DNA from: a bacterium 1XD21-13
GTDB lineage: Bacteria; Bacillota; Clostridia; Lachnospirales; Lachnospiraceae
Assembly (NCBI GenBank): GCA_009917555.1
Contig: QZDX01000002.1
Span: 186,001-250,000 of the forward strand
DNA length: 64,000 bases
Direction of reading: 5' to 3'
Both the position numbers and the translations under genes were made by a program. Below the pieces are notes generated by a model. It had not been told where the DNA came from and did no database searches. It was given only the letters and a program-made list of their open reading frames with translations. Numbering within the stretch: the first letter of the stretch is position 1; every line of letters begins with the position of its first letter. Shown here in pieces: positions 1-8,804 of this stretch.

Positions 1-541
1 AGGTTGATTTATGAAGTACATAATAGAAAATCAGGCAGACCACTGCACTCACAAAAATCGTCGTGGTGAAGGGCCCTACCTTCGTCTTGCCTAAAGCCAG
101 AAATGCCTCCGGCAGATGATTCACCGTCTCTCCATTGCTGATAATCTGAGCAATGCCATAAATAATATATCCGGTACCAAGAGTTGCGATAAAGGCCGGC
201 ACATGTAAGAGCTGGATACAGATTCCATTCAACAGTCCAAAAGCCGATCCAATCAGCAATGTCAGCAAAATTCCCACAGCAATGGGCATTCCCATGGATT
301 TGATGAAAATCCCGCATGCAATGGAGGCCAGCCCAATCATATAACCAAGCGATAGATCGATTCCTCCTGTCATCAAAACCATGGTCATGGCTACGCAGAC
401 AATAATTGGAATCGATGCCTGCTTAATAATCGTCATAAAATTATTAAACGACAAAAATCTAGGAATTGCAATAGATGCAATGACACAAATTATGAAAAAA
501 ATGACCACGCATCCATAATCTTTAATAAATTTTTTACCCAT
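1..541 (-). CDS. ABC sugar transporter permease, RbsC-like (3' end outside window)
   Basis: Inner-membrane permease of a ribose/xylose-class sugar ABC importer. Reading from the ATG at 541 gives 180 codons open to the window edge, starting MGKKFIKDYGCVV and containing the family signature region MTGGIDLSLGYMIGLAS, then LNGICIQLLHVPAFIATLG, as in RbsC/XylH permeases. Several hydrophobic segments are visible. It follows the permease at 581-1537 by about 40 bp and is likely co-transcribed with it and the binding-protein gene. Two different permeases in one locus suggest a heterodimeric membrane domain; no ATPase is seen here and it may lie beyond the edge. Substrate unknown. Confidence 0.85.
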   Translation of the reverse strand, partial: MGKKFIKDYGCVVIFFIICVIASIAIPRFLSFNNFMTIIKQASIPIIVCVAMTMVLMTGGIDLSLGYMIGLASIACGIFIKSMGMPIAVGILLTLLIGSAFGLLNGICIQLLHVPAFIATLGTGYIIYGIAQIISNGETVNHLPEAFLALGKTKVGPFTTTIFVSAVVCLIFYYVLHKST

Positions 542-580
542 CGTTTTCCCCTCTCCGGACGAAAGCCTCCGTCTATTTTG

Positions 581-1537
581 TCAGAATACCTGATCCGCCT
601 CCAGCTGCTTATTCTTGCTGTACATAGATACGGCCACAACTACCACAATAATCACGCCGACCACAAGATTCTGATAATAGGGATGCAGTCCCAGAAGATT
701 TAAAGCGTTGCGCAGAAAACCGATCACCAATGCGCCTGCCAGAGCAAGGTATACCTTTCCCTCTCCACCTGCCATGCTGACGCCTCCGATAACGCTGGCC
801 GCCACGGCATCCAGCTGGTAGTTGCCGCCCTGCTGGGGATGAACCGTATTCATCTGAGCACTAAGCAGAATTCCCGCAGCAGCAGCGCAAAAGCCGGAAA
901 AGGTAAATACAAAATAATTAATCTTTGCTGAGCTGATTCCCTGCTGCTTCACTACGGTGGCATTTCCACCCAGAGCATAGATATAGGTTCCAAGCCTGGT
1001 CCGCCCCATAATAAGAGCTGCCACAATCACAAATAAAAAGGTAATATAGTCGGAGACAGGTATGCCCAGAATGGCTCCATTTCCAAGGAATACATAGGAA
1101 TCCGGGAAGCCTCCCAGAGAATTTCCGGAATTCAGGATCAGGGCCAATCCGTTTCCCACCTGTCCCACCACTAAGGTGGTGATAAATGCCGGAACCTCCA
1201 GCTTCTCAACCATAACGCCATTGAAAAATCCCATCACCGCTCCCGCAAGCAGGCCGGCTGCCATGGAAAGGGGTACCGGCATTCCTGCCTTCATCATAAG
1301 GCCGCTGATCATGGCGCAGCTTGCAATGACGCCGCCGGAGGACAGGTCGATTCCCTTTACAATAATGACCATAGCCATACCATAAGCCACAAGAGATACA
1401 ATCGCGCTCTGGCGAATAACATTCAAGATATTGGAAAGGGTCAGATAATTTGGTATTCGGGAGCCTAATATAACAAAAAGGATGACACATACAAGAATCA
1501 TACCCATTTTTTGCTGAGCTTTGATTTTCTGTAACAT
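581..1537 (-). CDS. ABC sugar transporter permease, RbsC-like
   Basis: About 318-residue permease of the BPD_transp_2 family. Visible family marks are VKGIDLSSGGVIASCAMISG in the first third, VEKLEVPAFITTLVVGQ in the middle and LDAVAASVIGGVSMAGGEG near the C-terminus. Multiple hydrophobic spans. The ATG at 1537 is preferred because AAAGAAAGG lies about 10 bases upstream; the ATG at 1546 is only one base from that Shine-Dalgarno, and the longer ORF start at 1609 runs into the upstream hairpin. Forms a transporter with the permease at 1-541 and the broken binding-protein gene at 1618-2629. Substrate not deducible. Confidence 0.88.
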   Translation of the reverse strand: MLQKIKAQQKMGMILVCVILFVILGSRIPNYLTLSNILNVIRQSAIVSLVAYGMAMVIIVKGIDLSSGGVIASCAMISGLMMKAGMPVPLSMAAGLLAGAVMGFFNGVMVEKLEVPAFITTLVVGQVGNGLALILNSGNSLGGFPDSYVFLGNGAILGIPVSDYITFLFVIVAALIMGRTRLGTYIYALGGNATVVKQQGISSAKINYFVFTFSGFCAAAAGILLSAQMNTVHPQQGGNYQLDAVAASVIGGVSMAGGEGKVYLALAGALVIGFLRNALNLLGLHPYYQNLVVGVIIVVVVAVSMYSKNKQLEADQVF

Positions 1538-1564
1538 TTTATCCATACCTTTCTTTAAAAATGA

Positions 1565-1604
1565 GCTGTTGCAAAATAAGACGGCAGGCTTATTTTGCAA
1601 CAGC
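1565..1604 (-). terminator. Intercistronic 16-bp perfect hairpin between binding protein and permease genes
   Basis: Arms 1565-1580 and 1589-1604 are perfect 16-base complements around an 8-base loop. On the minus strand the stem starts 13 bases after the stop of the binding-protein gene and is followed by TCATTTTTA. Such stems between a binding-protein gene and its permeases typically protect or partly terminate the transcript so that binding protein is made in excess. Whether it terminates or only stabilises cannot be decided from sequence. Confidence 0.6.
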
Positions 1605-1617
1605 CCCAAATCATCTA

Positions 1618-2629
1618 TTATTCAATATTATCCGCATTGTAGCAGATAGTACCGGAATCAATATAGCTCTCTACCGTAGAGGGATCCAGGGTTCCTTCAA
1701 TCACGCCTGTCAGGATCTCTACCGCCTTGCTTCCCATGACATCCGGGAACTGTGCCATGGAACCGAGCACCTTCCCCTCTTTAATGTAGGCAAGTCCGTC
1801 ATCGGAGCCATCAAAGCTCATGATCAGCACATTCTCAAGCCCTGCGTCGGAGCAGGCCTCCAGGATACCGTCAAGCATAACGTCTGAGCAGGTCATAATA
1901 CCGGCCACATCCGGGTTTGCCTGAAGCATATTCTCTACCACCTGCTTTGCCACGTCATTGCTCCAATCGCCAGGCTGCTCGCCTACCAGAGTAATGCCGT
2001 CCCCCAAGCCGTCCTTATAGCCATTGGCCCGGGCCTCTCCTACGGAGTTTCCGTTGGCGCCTCTTACCAGGATTACATTTCCTTTATTCTCAAGGGCCTC
2101 GGTGAGATATTCCGCACCTTCCTTCGCCGCAGCGTAGTTATCTGTTCCGATGTAGGTTATGTAGAGCTCTTCATTGCCCTCTGCCACCGCACTATCAGTC
2201 AGAACCACAGGGATACCTGCATCCTTTGCTTTCTGCATAGCGGGAAGTACCGCATTTGCATCCATGGGGTCGATCACAATACCGTCAACTCCCTTAGTAA
2301 CCAGGTCCTCAATCTGTGTAACCTGTGTGGATACCTCTGTCTCGCTGCCTGCCGTTACCAGCTGGAACTCATATCCTGCCGCCTCCTACTGCCTTCTGAA
2401 CAGCCTCTGCCTGAGCTGCCTGGAAGGCGTCATTGGTTACGGTCTTCAGAGAAAGAGCAATCACTCCCTTACTCTCGCCGGATGCCGGCTCTGCCGGTGC
2501 CTCTTCGGGAGCCTCCCCTTCCTCCTTCGCAGGTGCTTCCGTTGCCGGAGCCTCGCCGGAAGATGAGCTGCATGCTGCCATAGAAAAGCACATAGCGCCT
2601 ACTAGTAATGCAATGAATCCTTTTTTCAT
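1618..2629 (-). pseudogene. Sugar ABC transporter substrate-binding lipoprotein, disrupted by a +1 frameshift
   Basis: Starts at the ATG at 2629 behind AGGAGG with 5-base spacing. MKKGFIALLVGAMCFSMAAC is a lipoprotein signal with the lipobox cysteine at residue 20, followed by an Ala/Glu/Pro-rich linker. The first frame ends ...VQKAVGGGRI and stops; the second resumes GYEFQLVTAGSETEVSTQV and runs through IDPMDANAVLPAMQKAKDAG to a normal C-terminus at 1618. Removing one C from the CC at 2385-2386 restores AVEAAGYEFQL and a 336-residue RbsB-type periplasmic-binding protein, so the lesion is a single-base insertion. It has a good promoter and operator. Either a recent pseudogene or a base error in the sequence. 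Confidence 0.85.
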
Positions 2630-2664
2630 GGTAACCTCCTTTTTCTGTACATTAACATTAACGT

Positions 2665-2696
2665 TCACATTATCGATAATGTTATCGATAATGTGA
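2665..2696 (-). promoter_or_regulatory. 32-bp palindromic operator at the start of the sugar ABC locus
   Basis: Two perfect 15-base arms, TCACATTATCGATAA and its complement, flank a 2-base centre. The palindrome starts right at the downstream edge of the -10 box (2696-2701), so a bound repressor would cover the transcription start. The ATTATCGATAAT core repeats within each arm. Sugar ABC loci of this kind are often controlled by LacI-family repressors; no such regulator is in the window, so the binding protein is unknown. Confidence 0.7.
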
Positions 2697-2724
2697 TTTT
2701 AACCCACTTCGTCATTTTTGTCAA
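2696..2724 (-). promoter_or_regulatory. Sigma-A promoter of the sugar ABC locus
   Basis: On the minus strand: -35 TTGACA at 2719-2724, exactly 17 bases of spacer, -10 TAAAAT at 2696-2701. The start codon of the binding-protein gene is 67 bases further on. The operator at 2665-2696 abuts the -10 box. Confidence 0.75.
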
Positions 2725-2877
2725 ATACAATTTATTTTTTCGTGAATTTGTATTTATTTTCTACCTATATTGGTTTGTTTTTCTACTATTTTTGTGCAAA
2801 TTTTACATATTTCACTTTTCGCAAAGCCATTTGGACTGTCATGAATGATAAATGACACCCTTCCGAATGAAGTCACA

Positions 2878-2908
2878 AAAAAGGGGCTGTCCGAAGACAG
2901 CCCCTTCT
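2878..2908 (-). terminator. Rho-independent terminator of the copper/flavodiiron operon
   Basis: On the minus strand, AAGGGGCTGTC, a TTCG tetraloop, then GACAGCCCCTT followed by a T run (TTTTTTG). It starts about 20 bases after the stop codon of the gene ending at 2927. A classical strong terminator with a stabilising loop. Confidence 0.88.
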
Positions 2909-2926
2909 ATAAAGCCTATAAAATTT

Positions 2927-5464
2927 TTACCTGCCAAACATCTCCCCAAAGGAAGCCTTTCGCTCCACGGCCTCGGTCATCTCTCCCATTCTTGACACAT
3001 CTCCAATGAGGATCACCCCACAGAGGCGGTTGTTGCGGAAATAGTATTTCTCATACTGCTTCCTGGACAGATCCTTGAATTCCACAGTCCGGTAAATCAG
3101 ATCCGGATTGCTTCCGTTGTCCCCAATGGAGAACAGAGCCGTATTCATACCGTGGAAGGTCAGCGCCGCCGGAACCGTTGTATAGGTAAAGGCTTCGCCC
3201 GCCGCATTTGCTCCGGCCACCTTGCCCTGCTCCACAGCCTGGGGCCAGATAGCGTAATTGATGCCCTCATACTGGGCGCAGTCACCGCAGGCATAGATAT
3301 CTGCCTGGTTGGTGGCCATATGGCTGTCCACGATCACTGCCCGATCCACCGCAATGCCAGCCTCCTTTGCAAGCTGAATGTTGGAACGCACGCCGCAGGA
3401 TACAATCACAAGCTGGGCCGGAATCACCGTTCCATCACCCAGACGGACGCCTGTCACATGCTCCTCGCCCTCAATGGCGGAAATCTGCACGCCCGTATGA
3501 ATGGCAATTCCCTGGGCCTCACTGATGCTTTTGAGCATTTCCCCGGCTCCCACATCCAGCTGTCGTCCCATCAGGCGGGGTGCAAGCTCCAGAACGGTCA
3601 CCTTGCAGTGAGCCTTCTTAAGCTCCCAGGCAGCCTCAAGACCCAGCACGCCTCCTCCGATGACCACAGCCTCCTTGGTCTCGGGCAAAAGCTCTGTCAC
3701 CTTTTGGGTGTCAGACAGACGGCGGATAGCAATCACCTCCGGCTTCTTGACACCGGGAATGGGAGGAATAAAGCACTCGGATCCAAGAGCGTAAATAAGC
3801 TTGGTATACTTGAATTTTGCTCCGTCCTCCGTGAGAATCTCCTTCTCCTTCGTATCAATGGCCTTCACCTGCTTACCCAGGATCTGAACAATATTGTGCT
3901 CCTCATACCAGGAGGCATCCTGAATGGCAACCTGATCCCCCTCCAGTCCGGCTATCAGTGCTTTTGTCAGCATTGGCCGGTTGTAGGCGGAATATTCCTC
4001 GTTGGAAATCAGATAGACGCCGCCGGTCTTATCCCGTTCCCGGATGGCCTTGGCCGCATTGAATCCGGCCGCTCCATTTCCAATGATGGCATAGAGATCC
4101 TTCGTATCCTTCCGATATTCGGTCTCCTCGCTCTCCACAGGCACGAAGTTTTCCTTTCCCACACCGCAGACCGGGCAGACCTCCAGGGAGGAGTCGAAGA
4201 TTTCTCCGCATACCAGACATTTTACAAGGCTGGTTTTTCCCTTGACCTTCTTGGGATTCTCTTTATCCAGGAGCATACAGCCGAAATTGTAGCCGTACTC
4301 ATAGGCGTTCAGAAGCTCCACCTCGCTGGGCTTAAATCGCACCCGGAAGCCCTCCACCACACGCATTTTTAACTGCTTCAGGCGCTCAATAATGTGGGGC
4401 ACACCCTCTCCGCTCCAGCCGTAGCTTCCAAAGGCACTGGCCAGCTTTCCGCCGTGGGTGCCTGCAAAAATAGAGGTGGTCAGATCCCAGATGGGCTTCA
4501 AAGCCTCCCCTACAATGGTAGGCGTTCCAAACAAAATACCGTCCGCAAAGCCCAGCTCCTCTAAAACCTTTCCCTGGTCTGCAGTTACCAGATCGTAGCT
4601 CCGCACATCAATGTCACCGCTGTCCTCGATACCCTTGCCAATCTGCTCCGCCAGCTGGCCGGTGTAGCCGTAAGCGCTCACATAGGGGATTACCACCGTC
4701 TTTCTGGGATTGGGGTTCACTACCGTACACCACTCCTGATAGGTATTCAGCATCCGGTCGATGCCGCTGTCCAGAACCGGTCCGTGTCCCGTACAAATCA
4801 TGGAGATATCCAGATCCCGGATTCGATCCAGGGCTTTTAGCATAAAGGGCTTAAAGGGCCCGATAATACAGTCAAAATAGTAGCGTGTGGCCTTCCAGTA
4901 ATCCTCCTCATTGGTCACCTTGCTGGACACGATCTCCGGGAATGAATAGTGAGATCCAAAGGAATCACAGGTCACCAGAGCCTGCTCCTCCTCCAGATAG
5001 GTGTACATGGTATCCGGCCAGTGAAGGTTGGGCACATGAAAGAAACGCATGGTGAGGGTCCCGATTTTCATCTCCTGTCCGTCCTTCACCGCAATGCTGA
5101 AAAAGTCCCGATTGACAATATGCTTGAGGAAGGAAATGGCTGTGGGGGTGGCAATCACTTTGAGCCCGGGATTCAGGTCCAGAAGACGCTCCACGCTGCC
5201 CGCATGGTCCGGCTCCGTGTGGCTTACCACCAGATAGTCGATTTTCTTCACATCTGCGATCTCTTCCAGCTCTTTTAAGTATTCGTCAAAATATTTGGCC
5301 TTTGCGGTCTCAAACAGGATGCTTTTATCCCCCGCCTTGTACACATAGGAATTGTAGGTAGTTCCAAATTCCGTGTACATAATAATATCAAAGACCCGAA
5401 GACTGTCGTCCAGAATTCCGGCCCAGTAAAAATTGTCTCTGAGCTTATACGCTTTTGTTTCCAT
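2927..5464 (-). CDS. Three-module flavodiiron protein: FDP core, rubredoxin, NADH:rubredoxin oxidoreductase
   Basis: An 845-residue cytoplasmic oxygen (or NO) reductase. Residues 1-250 form the beta-lactamase-like diiron domain with ligands H82-x-E84-x-D86-H87, H148, D167 and H227 visible. Residues about 255-400 are the flavodoxin FMN domain. C416-x2-C419 and C430-x2-C433 form a rubredoxin centre. From about 456 a pyridine-nucleotide-disulphide-type FAD/NAD module follows, with IGNGAAG (FAD), VIGGGVLGLEA (NAD) and YACGDCAQ. This is the architecture called class F: NADH electrons can flow FAD to rubredoxin to FMN to diiron in one chain. GGAGG lies 6 bases before the start. It is 59 bp downstream of the HMA chaperone gene with no terminator between, so it probably belongs to the copper operon. 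Confidence 0.93.
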   Translation of the reverse strand: METKAYKLRDNFYWAGILDDSLRVFDIIMYTEFGTTYNSYVYKAGDKSILFETAKAKYFDEYLKELEEIADVKKIDYLVVSHTEPDHAGSVERLLDLNPGLKVIATPTAISFLKHIVNRDFFSIAVKDGQEMKIGTLTMRFFHVPNLHWPDTMYTYLEEEQALVTCDSFGSHYSFPEIVSSKVTNEEDYWKATRYYFDCIIGPFKPFMLKALDRIRDLDISMICTGHGPVLDSGIDRMLNTYQEWCTVVNPNPRKTVVIPYVSAYGYTGQLAEQIGKGIEDSGDIDVRSYDLVTADQGKVLEELGFADGILFGTPTIVGEALKPIWDLTTSIFAGTHGGKLASAFGSYGWSGEGVPHIIERLKQLKMRVVEGFRVRFKPSEVELLNAYEYGYNFGCMLLDKENPKKVKGKTSLVKCLVCGEIFDSSLEVCPVCGVGKENFVPVESEETEYRKDTKDLYAIIGNGAAGFNAAKAIRERDKTGGVYLISNEEYSAYNRPMLTKALIAGLEGDQVAIQDASWYEEHNIVQILGKQVKAIDTKEKEILTEDGAKFKYTKLIYALGSECFIPPIPGVKKPEVIAIRRLSDTQKVTELLPETKEAVVIGGGVLGLEAAWELKKAHCKVTVLELAPRLMGRQLDVGAGEMLKSISEAQGIAIHTGVQISAIEGEEHVTGVRLGDGTVIPAQLVIVSCGVRSNIQLAKEAGIAVDRAVIVDSHMATNQADIYACGDCAQYEGINYAIWPQAVEQGKVAGANAAGEAFTYTTVPAALTFHGMNTALFSIGDNGSNPDLIYRTVEFKDLSRKQYEKYYFRNNRLCGVILIGDVSRMGEMTEAVERKASFGEMFGR

Positions 5465-5523
5465 AATCTACCTCCATAAAGGGCTTCAAGCAGCCCTTAT
5501 AATCTGAAAAATCTTATTTTTCT

Positions 5524-5718
5524 CTAAACCTCTACGGTATCGAAGCCCAGATCATCCATCAGCTCCCTGGCCTTTGCCACACAGTTCTCACACCCGTCAA
5601 TGGTCACGGTCTTGTCGGCTAAGCTTACCTTAAAGTCCAGCCCGGCTCCTGTGAGGGCCTTGGTAATCCGCTCCACACACTTCTCGCAGTGCATATCCTC
5701 TGCTTTCAATACTGTCAT
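5524..5718 (-). CDS. copZ: Small heavy-metal-associated (HMA) copper chaperone, CopZ-like
   Basis: A 64-residue ferredoxin-like HMA protein with the Cu(I)-binding motif MHCEKC near the N-terminus (residues 9-14). A second Cys pair (GCENC) in the middle is unusual for CopZ and could bind a second metal or change redox behaviour. It lies between csoR and the flavodiiron gene in the same direction, which fits a chaperone handing Cu(I) to CopA or to the CsoR sensor. Confidence 0.8.
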   Translation of the reverse strand: MTVLKAEDMHCEKCVERITKALTGAGLDFKVSLADKTVTIDGCENCVAKARELMDDLGFDTVEV

Positions 5719-5758
5719 TTCTCTGTTCCTCCTTCATCTTTTTAAAATATTTTTATTG

Positions 5759-6088
5759 CTACTTCATGAGCCTGCGAATGGTATCGCAGAGCTCGTCTAC
5801 CACGGTCTCATCTCCGCTTTTTATATCCTCCACCACACAGGTCTTGATGTGGTTGGAGAGAAGCTCCTTGTTGAAGGCATTTAAGGCCGACTGGATGGCG
5901 GAAACCTGGGTAAGAATGTCCACGCAGTAGCGCTCCTCCTCCAGCATGCTGCGAATACCACGGACCTGTCCCTCAATGCGGTTCAGGCGGTGAATGAGGC
6001 TCTTATACTCGTCACTGTCCCGGTGCTTGGTTTTCACGCAGCAGCCCTCCTGGCAGCCGCAGCTCTCTTTGCGTTGTTCCTGTTCCAT
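5759..6088 (-). CDS. csoR: CsoR-family copper-sensing transcriptional repressor
   Basis: 109 residues, DUF156/CsoR family. The Cu(I) ligands C55, H80 and C84 are spaced exactly as in the Cys-His-Cys triad of CsoR. The core reads LIHRLNRIEGQVRGIRSML, the DNA- and tetramer-forming helix of the family. An N-terminal extension is Cys-rich (SCGCQEGCC), which is not part of the canonical sensor and might bind extra copper. The gene is downstream of copA, and CsoR-type palindromes sit in the copA promoter, so it probably represses its own operon and dissociates on Cu(I) binding. Confidence 0.9.
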   Translation of the reverse strand: MEQEQRKESCGCQEGCCVKTKHRDSDEYKSLIHRLNRIEGQVRGIRSMLEEERYCVDILTQVSAIQSALNAFNKELLSNHIKTCVVEDIKSGDETVVDELCDTIRRLMK

Positions 6089-6108
6089 AAGAAAAATCTC
6101 CTAATTAT

Positions 6109-6274
6109 AGTCGCTGCGCGACGGCACTAAAGGGCAAAGCCGCTTCGACACACTTATAGGGAGAGAAACTTTCATTCGGAAGAGCTCTCATGAAAGTTCC
6201 TCTCGTGCGCCTTTGCGGCTTTACCAGTCGCTGCGCGACGGCACTGAAGGGCAAAGCCTCTTCGACACACTTAT
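6109..6274. repeat. Two copies of a ~50-bp intergenic repeat flanking an inverted repeat
   Basis: Copy 1 at 6109-6158 and copy 2 at 6226-6274 share the core AGTCGCTGCGCGACGGCACT and continue nearly identically to CTTCGACACACTTAT. The GTCGCTGCGCGAC part is itself a short hairpin. Between them, AGAGAAACTTTCAT and its near complement (about 6162-6203) form a stem. Shorter copies of the same core occur at 59054 and 59083. The block fills the copA-csoR gap and would be transcribed in the operon mRNA. Confidence 0.8.
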
Positions 6275-6286
6275 CATAATATTCCT

Positions 6287-8749
6287 CTACAGCTTCAGTC
6301 TCTTAAGCCGCAGCGCATTGCTGACCACGGACACGGAGCTGAAGGACATGGCAAGTCCGGCGAAAATCGGGTTCAACAGGGGTCCACCTAAAGCATACAA
6401 CAATCCGGCCGCAATGGGAAGCCCCAAACTGTTATAAAAGAACGCCCAGAACAAATTTTGTTTAATATTGCGTATGGTGGCCCTGCTTAAATGAATGGCC
6501 TTATACACATCCTTCAGGTCCGACTTCATCAGAACGATATCGCTGGATTCCAGGGCAATGTCACTGCCGCTTCCAATGGCAGCCCCCACATCCGCCTGAA
6601 CCAGGGCCGGCGCGTCGTTGATGCCGTCTCCCACCATCATCACGCAGCAGCCCTCCTTCTGGTAACGGGCCACCACCTGAGACTTATCCCCAGGCAGTAC
6701 TTCGGCAATCACCTCGTCCACCTCCACCTGGCTTCCAATATAATCTGCCGTTAGCTGGTTGTCTCCTGTGAGCATCACCACCCGGATCCCTAAGCTTCGC
6801 ATATTGGCAATGGCCTCCCTGCTGGTCTCCTTGATGGTATCCGCCACGCAGATCATGCCGGAAAGCCTTCCATCTATTACCACAAACATGGGGGTCTGGC
6901 CCTTGCCGGCAGCAGTCTTTGCCGCCTCCTCGTATTGGCCCAAGGCCACCTTATTTCCCTCCAGCATCCGTCGATTTCCAATGTGAAAATAATGTCCTCC
7001 CAGAACCGCCTCAATGCCCTTGCCGGTCACACTCTGGAAGCCCTCGGTCTGCTCAAGAGAAAGGCCCTTTTCCTGGGCTCCCTCTACAATAGCCACTCCC
7101 AAGGGATGCTCGGAGGACCGCTCACAGCTTGCGGCCAGGCGCAGAAGCTCCTCCGGCTCCATTTCATGAGAAATCACATCCACCACCTTCGGTCTTCCCT
7201 CAGTAATGGTTCCTGTCTTATCCAGCACCACCACCTGAATCTTGTGGGTGGTTTCCAGTGCCTCACCGCTCTTAATGAGAATTCCGTGACTGGCTCCCAG
7301 GCCCGTACCCACCATAATGGCCGTTGGCGTAGCCAATCCCAGGGCGCAGGGGCAGGCTATTACAAGAACAGATACGAAAATAGTCAGCACAAAGGCTGCG
7401 TCATGGCCAAGAAAGGTCCAGATAAGGGCTGCCACAACTGCGATTCCCATAACCGTAGGCACAAAATACCCTGCCACCGTATCCGCCAGCTTGGAAATGG
7501 GAGCCTTCTTCCCCTGAGCATCCTCCATCATCTTTATAATTCTGGAAAGGGTGGTATCCTCCCCCACATGGGTTACCTCAACCTCCATGGCTCCGTTGAA
7601 ATTCATGCTTCCGCCAATGACCGTATCCCCGGCCTCCTTTTCCACCGGAATACTCTCTCCGGTCAGCATGGATTCATCCACGCTGCTGGATCCGCCAACC
7701 ACAGTTCCGTCCAGAGGCACCTTGCTTCCCGGCTTCACCAGAAGAATATCGCCGGGAACCACCTCCTCCACCCGGACCTCGATCTCCTTACCTTCCCGAA
7801 GAAGCACTGCCGTATCCGGTGCCAGCTCCATCAGCTTTCGAATGGCCTCGGAGGTCTTTCCCTTGCTTCTCGCTTCCAGATACTTGCCAAGCATAATCAG
7901 GGTCACCACCACTGCCGCCGATTCATAGTAGAGATTTTCTACGCAGGCTGGATTCGATGAAATCCCCACCGTCATGGCAAGGCTGTAGAAAAAGGCGCTT
8001 CCCGTACCGATTGCCACCAGGGAATCCATATTGGGATGCCCCCGGAACAGGGTCTTAAAGCCCACAATGTAAAATTTCCGCCCATTGATCAGAATCAACA
8101 CTGTCAAAATCAGCTGTGCCACAGCAAAATTCAGCGGGTGGCTGTGCATATGCAAAAACTCCGGCAAGGGCAGTGTAATGGGTATCATATGTCCCATAGA
8201 AATATACAGCAGGGGAACCGCCAGACAGATGGTTGCTATCAAATTCTGCTTCTGCCTGCGCAGCCTCTCCATCTGCTCATTGTGCTCCGCGCCCCGGTCC
8301 TCCTTCTCCACATCCTTCGGCACAAAGCCTGCCTTCTCTATCTTAAGCTTAATATCCGCAAGCTTTACCTGAGTGGGATCATAGACAATGTGGGCCTTGT
8401 TGGTCGTCAGGTTCACCTCACTGCTGATAACCCCCGGCAGCTTTCTGGTGACACGCTCCACCGCCGCACTGCAGGAGGCACAGGTCATTCCCTCGATATT
8501 CAGGGTAATCTCCTGATTTTTAGCCGTAGCCTTTTGCTCCTCCCTGGCTCCAAAGCCTGCCCGCTCAATCCGTTCACAGAGCATTTCCACGGTAACCTGC
8601 TCCGGGTCATAGACAATCCGGGCTCGATTGGTTGCCAGATTCACCTGGCTGCTCTCCACTCCCGGCAGCTTCCCGGTAACACGCTCTACCGCTGCGCTGC
8701 AGGAGGCACAGGTCATTCCCTCTATCATTAACGTTACTTCCTGGTTCAT
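6287..8749 (-). CDS. copA: Copper-exporting P1B-type ATPase CopA
   Basis: An 820-residue Cu(I) efflux pump of the cytoplasmic membrane. Two N-terminal HMA domains each carry MTCASC (first at C14/C17). Then come the actuator TGES loop, the transmembrane CPC motif (C466-P467-C468), the phosphorylated D510 in DKTGTIT, TGDN and [10 protein letters not shown] of the ATP-binding region, and the final helices with the MSFSSVSVV motif. The ATG at 8749 is chosen over the GTG at 8758 because AGGAG sits 8 bases upstream of it. Led by the CsoR-controlled promoter at 8836-8864 and followed by csoR and copZ. Confidence 0.95.
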   Translation of the reverse strand: MNQEVTLMIEGMTCASCSAAVERVTGKLPGVESSQVNLATNRARIVYDPEQVTVEMLCERIERAGFGAREEQKATAKNQEITLNIEGMTCASCSAAVERVTRKLPGVISSEVNLTTNKAHIVYDPTQVKLADIKLKIEKAGFVPKDVEKEDRGAEHNEQMERLRRQKQNLIATICLAVPLLYISMGHMIPITLPLPEFLHMHSHPLNFAVAQLILTVLILINGRKFYIVGFKTLFRGHPNMDSLVAIGTGSAFFYSLAMTVGISSNPACVENLYYESAAVVVTLIMLGKYLEARSKGKTSEAIRKLMELAPDTAVLLREGKEIEVRVEEVVPGDILLVKPGSKVPLDGTVVGGSSSVDESMLTGESIPVEKEAGDTVIGGSMNFNGAMEVEVTHVGEDTTLSRIIKMMEDAQGKKAPISKLADTVAGYFVPTVMGIAVVAALIWTFLGHDAAFVLTIFVSVLVIACPCALGLATPTAIMVGTGLGASHGILIKSGEALETTHKIQVVVLDKTGTITEGRPKVVDVISHEMEPEELLRLAASCERSSEHPLGVAIVEGAQEKGLSLEQTEGFQSVTGKGIEAVLGGHYFHIGNRRMLEGNKVALGQYEEAAKTAAGKGQTPMFVVIDGRLSGMICVADTIKETSREAIANMRSLGIRVVMLTGDNQLTADYIGSQVEVDEVIAEVLPGDKSQVVARYQKEGCCVMMVGDGINDAPALVQADVGAAIGSGSDIALESSDIVLMKSDLKDVYKAIHLSRATIRNIKQNLFWAFFYNSLGLPIAAGLLYALGGPLLNPIFAGLAMSFSSVSVVSNALRLKRLKL

Positions 8750-8804
8750 GTAGCTCACTCCTCTCCTGTTCTCTCAGCCAAGGTATGCATTTGCGTCCCT
8801 GGCA

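Noticed and set aside
3152-4372. A 406-codon plus-strand frame opposite the flavodiiron gene
   Set aside because: Shadow frame; composition rich in His/Leu/Gly as expected from the complement of a GC-biased gene, with no family resemblance.
6109-6274. Plasmid or phage attachment site
   Set aside because: No integrase, tRNA gene or phage gene is nearby and the same core repeats elsewhere in intergenic DNA.
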